From Sediminibacterium sp. (GTDB taxonomy: Bacteria > Bacteroidota > Bacteroidia > B-17B0 > Aurantibacillaceae), in the NCBI GenBank assembly GCA_030054095.1, contig JASGCO010000002.1:248001-312000 (forward strand): a stretch of DNA of 64,000 nucleotides. The letters run 5' to 3'. The translations under genes and the position numbers were made by a program. This document shows positions 18,179 to 25,992 of this stretch, one piece after another; the first letter of the stretch is position 1; the number at the start of each line of letters is the position of its first letter. A model generated the notes under the pieces. The model was not told the DNA's origin, did not search any database, and saw nothing but the letters and a program-made list of their open reading frames with translations.

Positions 18179-18695
18179 AAATCAACACATCTTTTTATGC
18201 GGCTTCATGGGTTCAGGCAAAAGCACGCTTGGCAGGCAACTGGCTAAGCGTATGAACCGTCAGTTTATTGACCTGGATAAGTACATCGAAACCAAAGCGG
18301 AAAAAAGCATTACCGAGTTGTTTAAAGAACAAGGCGAAAAAGCATTCCGGCTTTTGGAAACGCGTTATCTGTTTGAAGTTGTAAAACTAAAACAGCCTTG
18401 TATCATCGCTTTAGGTGGAGGCACCGTTTGCTCCAATATCAATCTGGACATTGTAAAGCAAAGCGGTATTTTAGTGTACATTGTTTTAAGCGCTAACGAT
18501 TTATTTAACCGTTTGCGCAAATCCAACACCAAACGCCCGCTTATTAAAGGACTGAGTCCCGAGGCTTTAAATTTGTACATTCACCGTATGCTTCAGGATC
18601 GGGAACCTTATTACAAACAAGCACATATCCCCATAAATGGCATGGGATTAACCGACACCCAATTATTTGAGACTATCCGGGCATATGCGCCATAA
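18168..18695 (+). CDS. aroK: Shikimate kinase
   Basis: The protein begins MNYKNQHIFLCGFMGSGKST, with the Walker A motif at residues 12-20, DLD for shikimate and Mg binding at about 34-36, FRLLETR (substrate Arg) and ALGGGT. The longer frame from 18138 would add ten residues inside hemB and is less likely. At 175 aa the length is normal. It phosphorylates shikimate at O3. Overlap with hemB (11 bp) and with the next gene (11 bp) implies translational coupling. aroA and aroB are near the other end of the window. Confidence 0.95.
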   Translation: MNYKNQHIFLCGFMGSGKSTLGRQLAKRMNRQFIDLDKYIETKAEKSITELFKEQGEKAFRLLETRYLFEVVKLKQPCIIALGGGTVCSNINLDIVKQSGILVYIVLSANDLFNRLRKSNTKRPLIKGLSPEALNLYIHRMLQDREPYYKQAHIPINGMGLTDTQLFETIRAYAP

Positions 18696-19617
18696 TTTCC
18701 GGATAGGTATTTGTTTTCTATACCTGTTTAACGTTAACCTAAAAGCGCAACAAGACGCTATTTTTTCTTCCGGAAAATTTGGTTTACATATCGGGGCTCA
18801 TTTTGCATTAGGCTCTCACTTTCAACGTCTGGGAATATCACTTATCCCGTTTTTCATAAGTGACTCATGGCAAATCAATACCGAAGCACGCGTATATATT
18901 AATGCCAAAAACCTTGGTCCTCATCTTATGTACACCGAGGCGGTTACTTCTATCGGCATTGTGTATGGCTTTGGGTCAAAAGACCCGTTTGCGAATCCCT
19001 TTCCCGGAATAACCGCCAATCACACCGGTAAAAAATACGCCATTGCTTATGCGTTTAATGCTTACTGGAACAAAATACGAACCACTCAACAAACCGGAAT
19101 CATTGCCCTTCAACTAAATAAAATCAGTTTTATTACCGAAAATGATTTGCTCGCGAGACCAGCCTTCGACCGTTTCCGTACAGGCGCGTTCCTGTTACAA
19201 TACCGCCACAAAGACATTGCAGAAATTGGCATAAACGCCACCTTATGGACCGGTAAAATGGGGTTTGCCGTCAGGAACGACTCACATTATCCCGCTGCTG
19301 GATACATGGATACCACGGGTAGCGTTTATCCCGATTACTCTCACGGCTTACTATCTGCACAAGCCAGATTAAACATGAACTATGGACAAAGTGTGCGCGT
19401 AAACGCAGGAATAGACTCCGAAAAGGTAAGACACCTCATTCAAAACCGTATTATTCATGATGCCTGCCTTTTACCCAAAACCTGGTTTACCCGCAAAAAC
19501 TGCCATATTCCCATGTTGGATCATAAAAATCAGCAATTCCTTTTTAAAGATGGGCAAAACGTAAAACCCGCGTCTTTCTATTGGAACGTCTTTTCCAACC
19601 CATCACTATTCTATTAG
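18685..19617 (+). CDS. Exported protein resembling the polymorphic toxin type 23 family
   Basis: The chosen ATG at 18685 (MRHNFRIGICFLYLF) overlaps the aroK stop and gives a clear signal peptide ending NLKAQ. The mature part (310-residue precursor) has the order of conserved blocks I recall from Bacteroidota proteins annotated as toxin type 23 domain: GANPF-like glycine/aromatic strands, NHTGKKYAIAYAFN, GIIALQ, TENDLL, DRFRTGAFLLQY, ATLWTGKMG and a C-terminal RNCHIPMLD-QFLF-DGQ-FYWN block. No immunity-protein gene is visible. The strand-rich N-terminal region also suggests an outer-membrane-like barrel. The family name is from memory and toxicity is unproven. Confidence 0.5.
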   Translation: MRHNFRIGICFLYLFNVNLKAQQDAIFSSGKFGLHIGAHFALGSHFQRLGISLIPFFISDSWQINTEARVYINAKNLGPHLMYTEAVTSIGIVYGFGSKDPFANPFPGITANHTGKKYAIAYAFNAYWNKIRTTQQTGIIALQLNKISFITENDLLARPAFDRFRTGAFLLQYRHKDIAEIGINATLWTGKMGFAVRNDSHYPAAGYMDTTGSVYPDYSHGLLSAQARLNMNYGQSVRVNAGIDSEKVRHLIQNRIIHDACLLPKTWFTRKNCHIPMLDHKNQQFLFKDGQNVKPASFYWNVFSNPSLFY

Positions 19618-19722
19618 CAAACCTACTTTTACGGAACTCTGATATTCCTAAATTCACTTTTAACAATTTCACGCTTCCAAGACTTAAATCATTTTAGTAG
19701 ATTGCAATCAAGAATTCTACCT

Positions 19723-20685
19723 ATGAAGAAATTTTTCATTTTCGCATTTCTTTTATCTGTTGTTTCCATTCAAGCGCAACAAGCCATTATATTAAAAATC
19801 AATCACAAACTGGGGAATCAGCCATTTGCCTTTAACCAGGCGGCCATCAACAATTTGTCGCACGACTTTAACCTGAGCCGGATGCAATACTACCTGTCTA
19901 AGTTTGCCATCATTCACGACGGAAATCAGGTATCTTACACAGATACTGTTTTTGCTCTGGTGGACGCTGCCAGTGGTGTAACCAGCATTCACCTTGGCAA
20001 CTACACCTCCATAAATTCCATTGAAGGTATCCGCTTCGGGATTGGTGTCAAAAGTCCGGAAAACAATCAGGATCCATCTTTATGGCCAGCCAGCCATCCC
20101 TTATCGCCAAAAATTCCCTCTATGCACTGGGGATGGGCATCGGGTTACTTTTTTGTAGCGCTTAGCGGTAATTCAAGTCCTTCCCTGAATCAAACTCTGG
20201 AAGTTCACGCTTTGGGAAATACCAATTATTTTACAAAAACTATTATGACCAGTTACACCGTTGTAAACGGTCAAAAAGTAGTAACACTTAACGCTGATTA
20301 TACCGAAAGCCTCAAAAACATCTCCATTTCAAGCGGATTGGTTGTGCATGGTACCAGCGGTGCAGCAGCCACACTTATGACAAATTTCAGAGATTATGTT
20401 TTTTCTCCTGTTCAAACCATTGGCCTGAACGAAAATGACATTAATGAATCCAACATTAGCATCTATCCTGTTCCCAGTAATGGAGATGTAATTTTTGACC
20501 TGACAGGCAGCAACCTTCCATCAAATGCTTCTATTAACATAACAGACATTACCGGCCGGGTTGTAAAACACACCACTGCCGGTTTTCCTGTATCTACTGT
20601 AAATATTACAGAAAAAGGCGTGTATTTTGCCTCTATTACAAGCGAAGGAAAAATTATTGCGACTCGCAAACTGGTAATTTATTAA
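19723..20685 (+). CDS. MbnP-like protein with T9SS sorting domain
   Basis: The ATG at 19723 gives MKKFFIFAFLLSVVSIQAQ, a signal peptide; an upstream TTG at 19702 is less likely. Residues about 20-225 match the MbnP family: INHKLGNQPF, LSRMQYYLSKFAI, FALVDAA, IRFGIGV, and the hallmark SLWPASHPL followed by MHWGWASGYFF. The remaining residues form a type A T9SS sorting domain (ISIYPVPSNGDV to ATRKLVIY). MbnP proteins are periplasmic or surface proteins in which a partner di-haem enzyme, MbnH, oxidises a tryptophan to kynurenine, with a proposed role in copper handling. Two MbnH-like genes follow, the first after 1 bp. The T9SS tail implies cell-surface location. Confidence 0.82.
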   Translation: MKKFFIFAFLLSVVSIQAQQAIILKINHKLGNQPFAFNQAAINNLSHDFNLSRMQYYLSKFAIIHDGNQVSYTDTVFALVDAASGVTSIHLGNYTSINSIEGIRFGIGVKSPENNQDPSLWPASHPLSPKIPSMHWGWASGYFFVALSGNSSPSLNQTLEVHALGNTNYFTKTIMTSYTVVNGQKVVTLNADYTESLKNISISSGLVVHGTSGAAATLMTNFRDYVFSPVQTIGLNENDINESNISIYPVPSNGDVIFDLTGSNLPSNASINITDITGRVVKHTTAGFPVSTVNITEKGVYFASITSEGKIIATRKLVIY

Positions 20686-20686
20686 A

Positions 20687-21721
20687 ATGAAAAAAACAGG
20701 AAGATTCAAACGCAGTATCACCACCGCACTTCTTCCTTTACTTTTTTCAGCGTGTATTGGTCTTCAGTTTTACCGTTCAGATCAAATGACAAGAATGGAG
20801 TTACCGGCTGGGTTTCCGCCTGTTTCATTTCCTGAAGACAACGCGTTTACCAAACAAAGATGGGCGCTTGGTAAATTACTCTTCTATGACAAGTCCTTAT
20901 CACGCGATAGTTCCGTTAGTTGCGCTTCCTGTCATTTACCCGGATTCGCCTTTAGCGACACAACAGCTCTTAGTAAAGGCGCATCGGACAGAGCCGGGAC
21001 ACAAAATGCCCCCACCCTCACTAATGTGGCCTACAATCCCTACTACACCAGACTTGGAGGTGTATCCACACTTGAAAAACAGATTCTGGTACCCATACAG
21101 GAACACAATGAATTTGATTTTAACATCCTGTCCATTGCCCAACGTTTAAAAGTAAATAAAACCTATCAAACACTCAGCCAACAAGCTTACGGGCGCCCGT
21201 TGGATTACTACGTGATTACCCGTTCCATTGCCAACTTTGAACGCACATTAATCAGTGGCAATAGTCCTTACGACCGGTTTAAAAACGGACATAAAGACGC
21301 GTTAAATGAATTGGCACAAAAAGGAATGACATTATTCTATAGCGAAAAAACGAACTGTTCACTCTGCCACGGTGGTTTTAACTTTACCAATTATGGCTTT
21401 GAAAACAACGGACTTTACGAAGTATATAAGGATATCGGCAGGATGCGCTTAACCGAAAAAGAAGAAGACCGTTCCAAATTTAAAGTACCTACATTGCGAA
21501 ATATTGCCGTTACAGCCCCTTACATGCACGATGGTTCCTTAAAAACATTAGAAGATGTGATTGAACATTATAATTCCGGAGGAAAAAACAATAGCCTGAA
21601 AAATCCGGTTCTAAAACCTTTGTACCTTAATACTGAAGAGAAACAGGCATTAATTGCGTTTCTGAAATCTTTAACCGATTCAACTTTTCTTTCTAATGAA
21701 AAATTCAAAATTAAATCTTAA
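20687..21721 (+). CDS. Di-haem cytochrome c peroxidase/MbnH-like lipoprotein 1
   Basis: The 344-residue protein has a lipoprotein signal (LLFSAC) and two haem-binding CxxCH motifs, CASCH and CSLCH, with LGKLLFYDKSLSRD before the first and the conserved KVPTLRNIAVTAPYMHDGSL near the C-terminus, whose M and H are typical of the CcpA/MauG superfamily. It starts 1 bp after the MbnP-like gene, so it is probably its modifying partner. It should sit in the periplasm, anchored by lipid. Whether it is a peroxidase or an MbnH-type Trp oxidase cannot be told without modelling the distal haem ligand. Confidence 0.88.
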   Translation: MKKTGRFKRSITTALLPLLFSACIGLQFYRSDQMTRMELPAGFPPVSFPEDNAFTKQRWALGKLLFYDKSLSRDSSVSCASCHLPGFAFSDTTALSKGASDRAGTQNAPTLTNVAYNPYYTRLGGVSTLEKQILVPIQEHNEFDFNILSIAQRLKVNKTYQTLSQQAYGRPLDYYVITRSIANFERTLISGNSPYDRFKNGHKDALNELAQKGMTLFYSEKTNCSLCHGGFNFTNYGFENNGLYEVYKDIGRMRLTEKEEDRSKFKVPTLRNIAVTAPYMHDGSLKTLEDVIEHYNSGGKNNSLKNPVLKPLYLNTEEKQALIAFLKSLTDSTFLSNEKFKIKS

Positions 21722-22835
21722 AAGACACATTACTCTTTCTCTTCGTGAAATTCCGGTAATAGCGTTACTAACAATAAGCCTTGTAAGCAGTTCGTGCAAA
21801 AAAACAAATACTGCTTCAATAGGCGAAACGGAAGCTGTTTACGATAAAACACCCTACGCCATGAGTTATGGTAGCTTCCCCCCTGCACCTATCGCTCAGG
21901 ACAATCAGCTGACTTTTGAAACCGTAAAACTTGGTCGGATGCTTTTTTATGAAAAGGCGCTTTCCGGAAACAATACACTTGCCTGCGCCGGATGTCACAG
22001 GCAAGACGCCGCTTTTTCAGACACGGAACAATTTTCTACAGGCATCCTCGGACTTAAAGGGAAGCGTCAGGCTATGGCTATTTTTAATCTGGCATATCAC
22101 ACCAACGAATTTTTCTGGGATGGAAGGGCTCATCTGCTGAGACACCAGTCTTTGAAACCCATTCAGGATACGCTTGAGATGTTTGATAATTTACCTAATG
22201 TGGTTAGTAAACTCAGCGCCATGAAAAAATACAACGATCAGTTTCTGCGCGCTTTCGGATCACGGGAAATTACAGACACCCGAATTTCGCTGGCACTTGA
22301 ACAATTTATGAATTCCATTCTGTCTAACCAATCAAAATACGACCTGTACCTTGCAGGAAAAGCAACGTTGACCCCCAGTGAAGAAAACGGTAGAAGATTA
22401 TTCTTTCAGGAGTACAATCAGTTCTTCCCCTCCTTATCCGGAGCAGAATGCGCTCATTGCCACTCGGGTTTTAATTTTACCAATAACGATTACATGAATA
22501 ACGGGCTGGATACTGATGCCTCCATTACCGATAAAGGAAGGGAAAATGTTACTCATAATACTGCAGACCGCGCCAAATTTAAAGTTCCCAGCCTACGGAA
22601 CATTGAATTGACTCCACCCTATATGCACGATGGACGGTTTAACACCCTTGAAGAAGTGGTGGAGCATTATAACTCAGGGCTAAAAGCGTCATCTTATATA
22701 GACCCGGCCTTGGACAATACGCGGCATACGGGACTAAGATTAAGTACCAATCAAAAAAAGGATCTCGTCAACTTTTTGAAAACACTTACCGATTACTCCC
22801 TGACTAAAAACACGGCGTATTCTGAGCTAAAATAA
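21696..22835 (+). CDS. Di-haem cytochrome c peroxidase/MbnH-like lipoprotein 2
   Basis: This 379-residue paralogue of the previous gene overlaps its end by 26 bp. It has a lipobox (SLVSSSC), haem motifs CAGCH and CAHCH, a conserved LGRMLFYEKALSGN start and VPSLRNIELTPPYMHDGRF near the end. It also carries the NEFFWDGRAHLLRHQSL segment typical of MauG/CcpA proteins. Two non-identical di-haem enzymes following one MbnP gene suggest either division of labour (for example electron transfer and oxidation) or a second substrate. It converges on ispE with 25 bp between them, and no strong terminator is visible there. Confidence 0.88.
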   Translation: MKNSKLNLKRHITLSLREIPVIALLTISLVSSSCKKTNTASIGETEAVYDKTPYAMSYGSFPPAPIAQDNQLTFETVKLGRMLFYEKALSGNNTLACAGCHRQDAAFSDTEQFSTGILGLKGKRQAMAIFNLAYHTNEFFWDGRAHLLRHQSLKPIQDTLEMFDNLPNVVSKLSAMKKYNDQFLRAFGSREITDTRISLALEQFMNSILSNQSKYDLYLAGKATLTPSEENGRRLFFQEYNQFFPSLSGAECAHCHSGFNFTNNDYMNNGLDTDASITDKGRENVTHNTADRAKFKVPSLRNIELTPPYMHDGRFNTLEEVVEHYNSGLKASSYIDPALDNTRHTGLRLSTNQKKDLVNFLKTLTDYSLTKNTAYSELK

Positions 22836-22860
22836 AAAGTGTCCCATTTCCGGACTCGCT

Positions 22861-23691
22861 TTATTTCTTCGTGCCACCTGGTGCCTGCCAGAAAAACAAA
22901 TAATCTGGTGGAAAAGTTAAGGATTTTACAGTGTTGAAAATTCCATATACCGCACTGCCACTGCCACTTAAAGAGGCGTACACCGCTCCGTTACTATACA
23001 GGTAATTTTTAAGATCAGCTATTACAGGATACTTCTTAAAAATGGTAGTTTCAAAATCATTGACAACCCCCTCCTGCCATCTTTCAGGAGGTAAGGTTTC
23101 GATCAACTCTTTCAGATTACGATCAGAAGTCCTTGGTACAATACCATCGAAAGCATCTTTCGTATTACTATGAATACCGGGATACACAATTACAATAGCG
23201 TAAGCATCAAGATTAACATTGCAGGACTCCATCACTTCGCCGCGGCCTTGCGCATACACAGGAACATTGCGTACAAAAAAGGGGCAATCACTTCCCAATA
23301 CTTCCGCCCAGCGGAGTTGTAATTCTTCCGGTACTATAATTCCTGATTCTTGGATAAGAGCTTTCATAAAAAAAACAGCATCGGCACTTCCTCCGCCTAA
23401 ACCTGCCCCCATAGGCAATTGCTTATGCAAAAACACTTCTACGGGCGGTATAGTATACTGGCGCTTAATCAGTTGATGTGTTTTAAAAAGAATATTATCC
23501 TCTACTGATCCGGATACTGTTAATCCACTGGTAAGGAGTTTAAAATCCTCCTTTCCGTTATGCAATTTAATCTCGGCGATATCGCACCAGTTTACCGGGT
23601 AAAATACAGTGGATAAATTATGAAATCCATCCGGTCGCTTTCCGGTAACCTGCAATCCGAGATTAATCTTGCAATTGGGAAAAACAATCAT
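22861..23691 (-). CDS. ispE: 4-diphosphocytidyl-2-C-methyl-D-erythritol kinase
   Basis: The 276-residue GHMP kinase has the N-terminal CKINLGLQVTGKRPDGFHNL (substrate-binding Lys and His), the glycine-rich ATP motif PMGAGLGGGSADA (93-105) and the C-terminal SLSGSGSAVYG. It phosphorylates CDP-methylerythritol in the MEP isoprenoid pathway, which would feed polyprenyl-phosphate carriers such as those used by the UbiA-like enzyme at 9371. It is divergent from the lipoprotein at 23756, with 64 bp between them. Confidence 0.95.
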   Translation of the reverse strand: MIVFPNCKINLGLQVTGKRPDGFHNLSTVFYPVNWCDIAEIKLHNGKEDFKLLTSGLTVSGSVEDNILFKTHQLIKRQYTIPPVEVFLHKQLPMGAGLGGGSADAVFFMKALIQESGIIVPEELQLRWAEVLGSDCPFFVRNVPVYAQGRGEVMESCNVNLDAYAIVIVYPGIHSNTKDAFDGIVPRTSDRNLKELIETLPPERWQEGVVNDFETTIFKKYPVIADLKNYLYSNGAVYASLSGSGSAVYGIFNTVKSLTFPPDYLFFWQAPGGTKK

Positions 23692-23705
23692 TTTTTCGTT
23701 AAATT

Positions 23706-23736
23706 TTGTTGTATGTTAGTTTTTTTGTTATCTTGC
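23706..23736 (+). promoter_or_regulatory. Promoter for the lipoprotein gene at 23756
   Basis: TTG (23706-23708), a 20-bp spacer and TATCTTGC (23729-23736) fit the Bacteroidota TTG/TAnnTTTG pattern with one mismatch. Confidence 0.45.
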
Positions 23737-23755
23737 ACTACTAATTTGTAAAGTT

Positions 23756-24793
23756 ATGAAATTAAAACAGTTTGCTTACGGCATTTCATTTGTTGTATCA
23801 GCGCTTTTGTTAACGACTTCATGTAAGAAAGTGGATGCTCCAAAACCACCTGAGCCAGATAAAGAATTTTTAAGTGCGCAGGAAGCTGTATTTGCTGAAG
23901 AAATGGTAAGCGATTTAGTATTGCTTTGCGGGCAGGGAAATGAAAGCACTACCGGTGACATGGATTTTTATGGAAAATCTACACTTTCAGCTCCTGGAAG
24001 TGGCGTTGTTATTACCAACAGCCCTTCTGCCAAAACAACAACTGTTGCTTTTACAAATGCTACCTGTAAAGACGGACGTGTACGTAACGGAAGTGTAATT
24101 ATTGATTACAGTTCATCCAGTCAGGTTACTAATGCCACCGAGTTTCGTCAATCGGGCTTTAAAGCTGAAGTTAACTTTGTAAACTATACCGTTGATGGTT
24201 GGATTGTAAGCCGTAATGGTGGTGATAAATTTACCATTTCGAATAATGCGCCTGCTGCTTATGTTCCTAGCCTTACGGTTATATCGTGGGATGTTAATGC
24301 GCACCTGAGTTTTACTAAATTTTCGAGTCCAACCGCATCTACTTCCATCACATGGAAAGAGTACCGTAAAATGACCCTTACCAATTCAACAAGTTCTGTG
24401 GTATTAGCGGGTAATGCGTCTCCAATTGATTGGGATTTTGCTAACATTAGCTGGTGTGGTAAAGAAACAGATGTGTTTGGCAAAATCAACACTATTACAG
24501 GGATGACAGGACAAGTTGAAAACTACACTGCTATTATTCCTGATTTAGATGGTTACCGTTTTAATAAAAGTGCCTTATGTACGCCTAACGGAACCGCAGT
24601 TCAGTTTACTACTACAGCTCAGCCTGTTTACTATTCTGAGCGCCACCCTTTCACCTCAGGCATTATGCGTTTGCAAGTGGGAACAGTTGGTGTTAAAGCA
24701 GAACGTTCTGTAGATTTAGGCTCTGGTTTATGTGACAATAAAGCCACCATTACCATTAAAGGTATTACCTATCCTTTAGATCTTAAAGATTAA
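23756..24793 (+). CDS. Hypothetical lipoprotein
   Basis: The 345-residue protein begins with a lipoprotein signal (SALLLTTSCKK). The mature part is rich in Ser, Thr, Asn and aromatic residues, consistent with a beta-rich fold, and has several cysteines (LLCGQGNES, TCKDGRVRNG, SWCGKETD, SALCTPNG, GLCDNK) that could pair. I do not recognise a family. It is probably an outer-membrane lipoprotein and is monocistronic, with a promoter at 23706-23736 and a strong terminator at 24815-24850. Confidence 0.65.
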   Translation: MKLKQFAYGISFVVSALLLTTSCKKVDAPKPPEPDKEFLSAQEAVFAEEMVSDLVLLCGQGNESTTGDMDFYGKSTLSAPGSGVVITNSPSAKTTTVAFTNATCKDGRVRNGSVIIDYSSSSQVTNATEFRQSGFKAEVNFVNYTVDGWIVSRNGGDKFTISNNAPAAYVPSLTVISWDVNAHLSFTKFSSPTASTSITWKEYRKMTLTNSTSSVVLAGNASPIDWDFANISWCGKETDVFGKINTITGMTGQVENYTAIIPDLDGYRFNKSALCTPNGTAVQFTTTAQPVYYSERHPFTSGIMRLQVGTVGVKAERSVDLGSGLCDNKATITIKGITYPLDLKD

Positions 24794-24814
24794 TAAAATT
24801 CTTTTTTTAGATAT

Positions 24815-24850
24815 AAAAAGCTGTTCTGAAATCAGAACAGCTTTTTTTTT
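24815..24850. terminator. Intrinsic terminator
   Basis: AAGCTGTTCTGA and TCAGAACAGCTT pair perfectly around a short A-rich loop and are followed by nine T on the plus strand. It ends the lipoprotein gene, and the A-run on the left lets it work for the convergent rluA operon. Confidence 0.9.
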
Positions 24851-24902
24851 AGTAAAATTTATCTGATAAAATAACGCACCAATTAGCCGATTAAGGCGAT
24901 TT

Positions 24903-25988
24903 TCAGTTTTGTTCTAAGCGTTCTTTCATATATCTGCGCCACTTTTCAAGAACCTGATTCATATCGTCGGGTAACTCGCTATCAAAAAATAATTTTTCAC
25001 CGGTAATAGGATGCGTAATACCTAAGGTTTTAGCGTGCAGGGCTTGTCTGGGCAATATCTGAAAACAATTCTCCACAAACTGTTTGTATTTGGCGCTGTG
25101 CTCTCCCTTTAAAATGCGATCGCCCCCATATTCGTTATCGTTAAACAATGGGTGGCCAATATGTTTAAAATGAACGCGGATCTGATGAGTTCTTCCGGTT
25201 TCGAGTTTGCATTCTACCAGAGTAATGTACCCCAATCGCTCTATTACGCGATAATGTGTTATGGCGTGTTTACCATGCTCGCTACCTTCCGGAAATACCG
25301 CCATACGTTTCCGGTCTTTCAAATCGCGGCCTACATTTCCTATAATTGTGCCGCTATCCTCTTTTACATTACCCCAGGCAATGGCCAGATATTTACGATC
25401 CATCGTACGATCATAGAAATCTTTGGCCAGACGCGTCATCGCCATTTCTGTTTTTGCAATAATAATTATTCCCGAAGTATTTTTATCAATACGATGTACC
25501 AATCCGGGGCGTTCCATCACCACATCATCCAGTTTCTGTTTGGTAACCGGCAAATTTTTAAAATGCCAGGCCAGCGCATTAACCAAAGTTCCCCTGTAAT
25601 TTCCATATCCGGGATGAACCACCATCCCTGGTTTTTTATTAATTAATGCTATATAGGGATCTTCAAAAACGATATCAATTGGTATATTTTCAGGAACAAC
25701 TTCTACATCACGGGGTGGCACCGTTAAAACGATGGAAATTTCATCAAACGGTTTTATTTTATAGCTTGATTTTACGGGTTTTCCATTGACTAAAACACTT
25801 CCAGCGTCGCAGGCATTCTGTATTTTTGTTCGTGTAGTGTTACTGATGCGTATCATGATAAATTTATCAATACGCATGACAATCTGCCCTTTATCTACTT
25901 TAATATTATGGTGTTCATAGAGTCCGGCCCCTTCTTCATCGCCAGTCCCTTCTTCCGTCAATTCTTCCTCGTCGCCGTAATTAAGCAT
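24903..25988 (-). CDS. RluA-family 23S rRNA pseudouridine synthase
   Basis: The 361-residue protein has an acidic N-terminal extension, an S4 RNA-binding domain (about 35-95; RIDKFI, SVLVNGKPVKSSYKI) and the RluA catalytic domain with GLVHRIDKNTSGI, whose Asp is the nucleophile. The later ETGRTHQIRVHFKHIGHPL is a further signature. RluA/RluD enzymes isomerise uridines in 23S rRNA; the S4 domain points to the RluD type. It is the last of three genes, 4 bp after the T9SS protein gene. Confidence 0.93.
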   Translation of the reverse strand: MLNYGDEEELTEEGTGDEEGAGLYEHHNIKVDKGQIVMRIDKFIMIRISNTTRTKIQNACDAGSVLVNGKPVKSSYKIKPFDEISIVLTVPPRDVEVVPENIPIDIVFEDPYIALINKKPGMVVHPGYGNYRGTLVNALAWHFKNLPVTKQKLDDVVMERPGLVHRIDKNTSGIIIIAKTEMAMTRLAKDFYDRTMDRKYLAIAWGNVKEDSGTIIGNVGRDLKDRKRMAVFPEGSEHGKHAITHYRVIERLGYITLVECKLETGRTHQIRVHFKHIGHPLFNDNEYGGDRILKGEHSAKYKQFVENCFQILPRQALHAKTLGITHPITGEKLFFDSELPDDMNQVLEKWRRYMKERLEQN

Positions 25989-25992
25989 ACTA

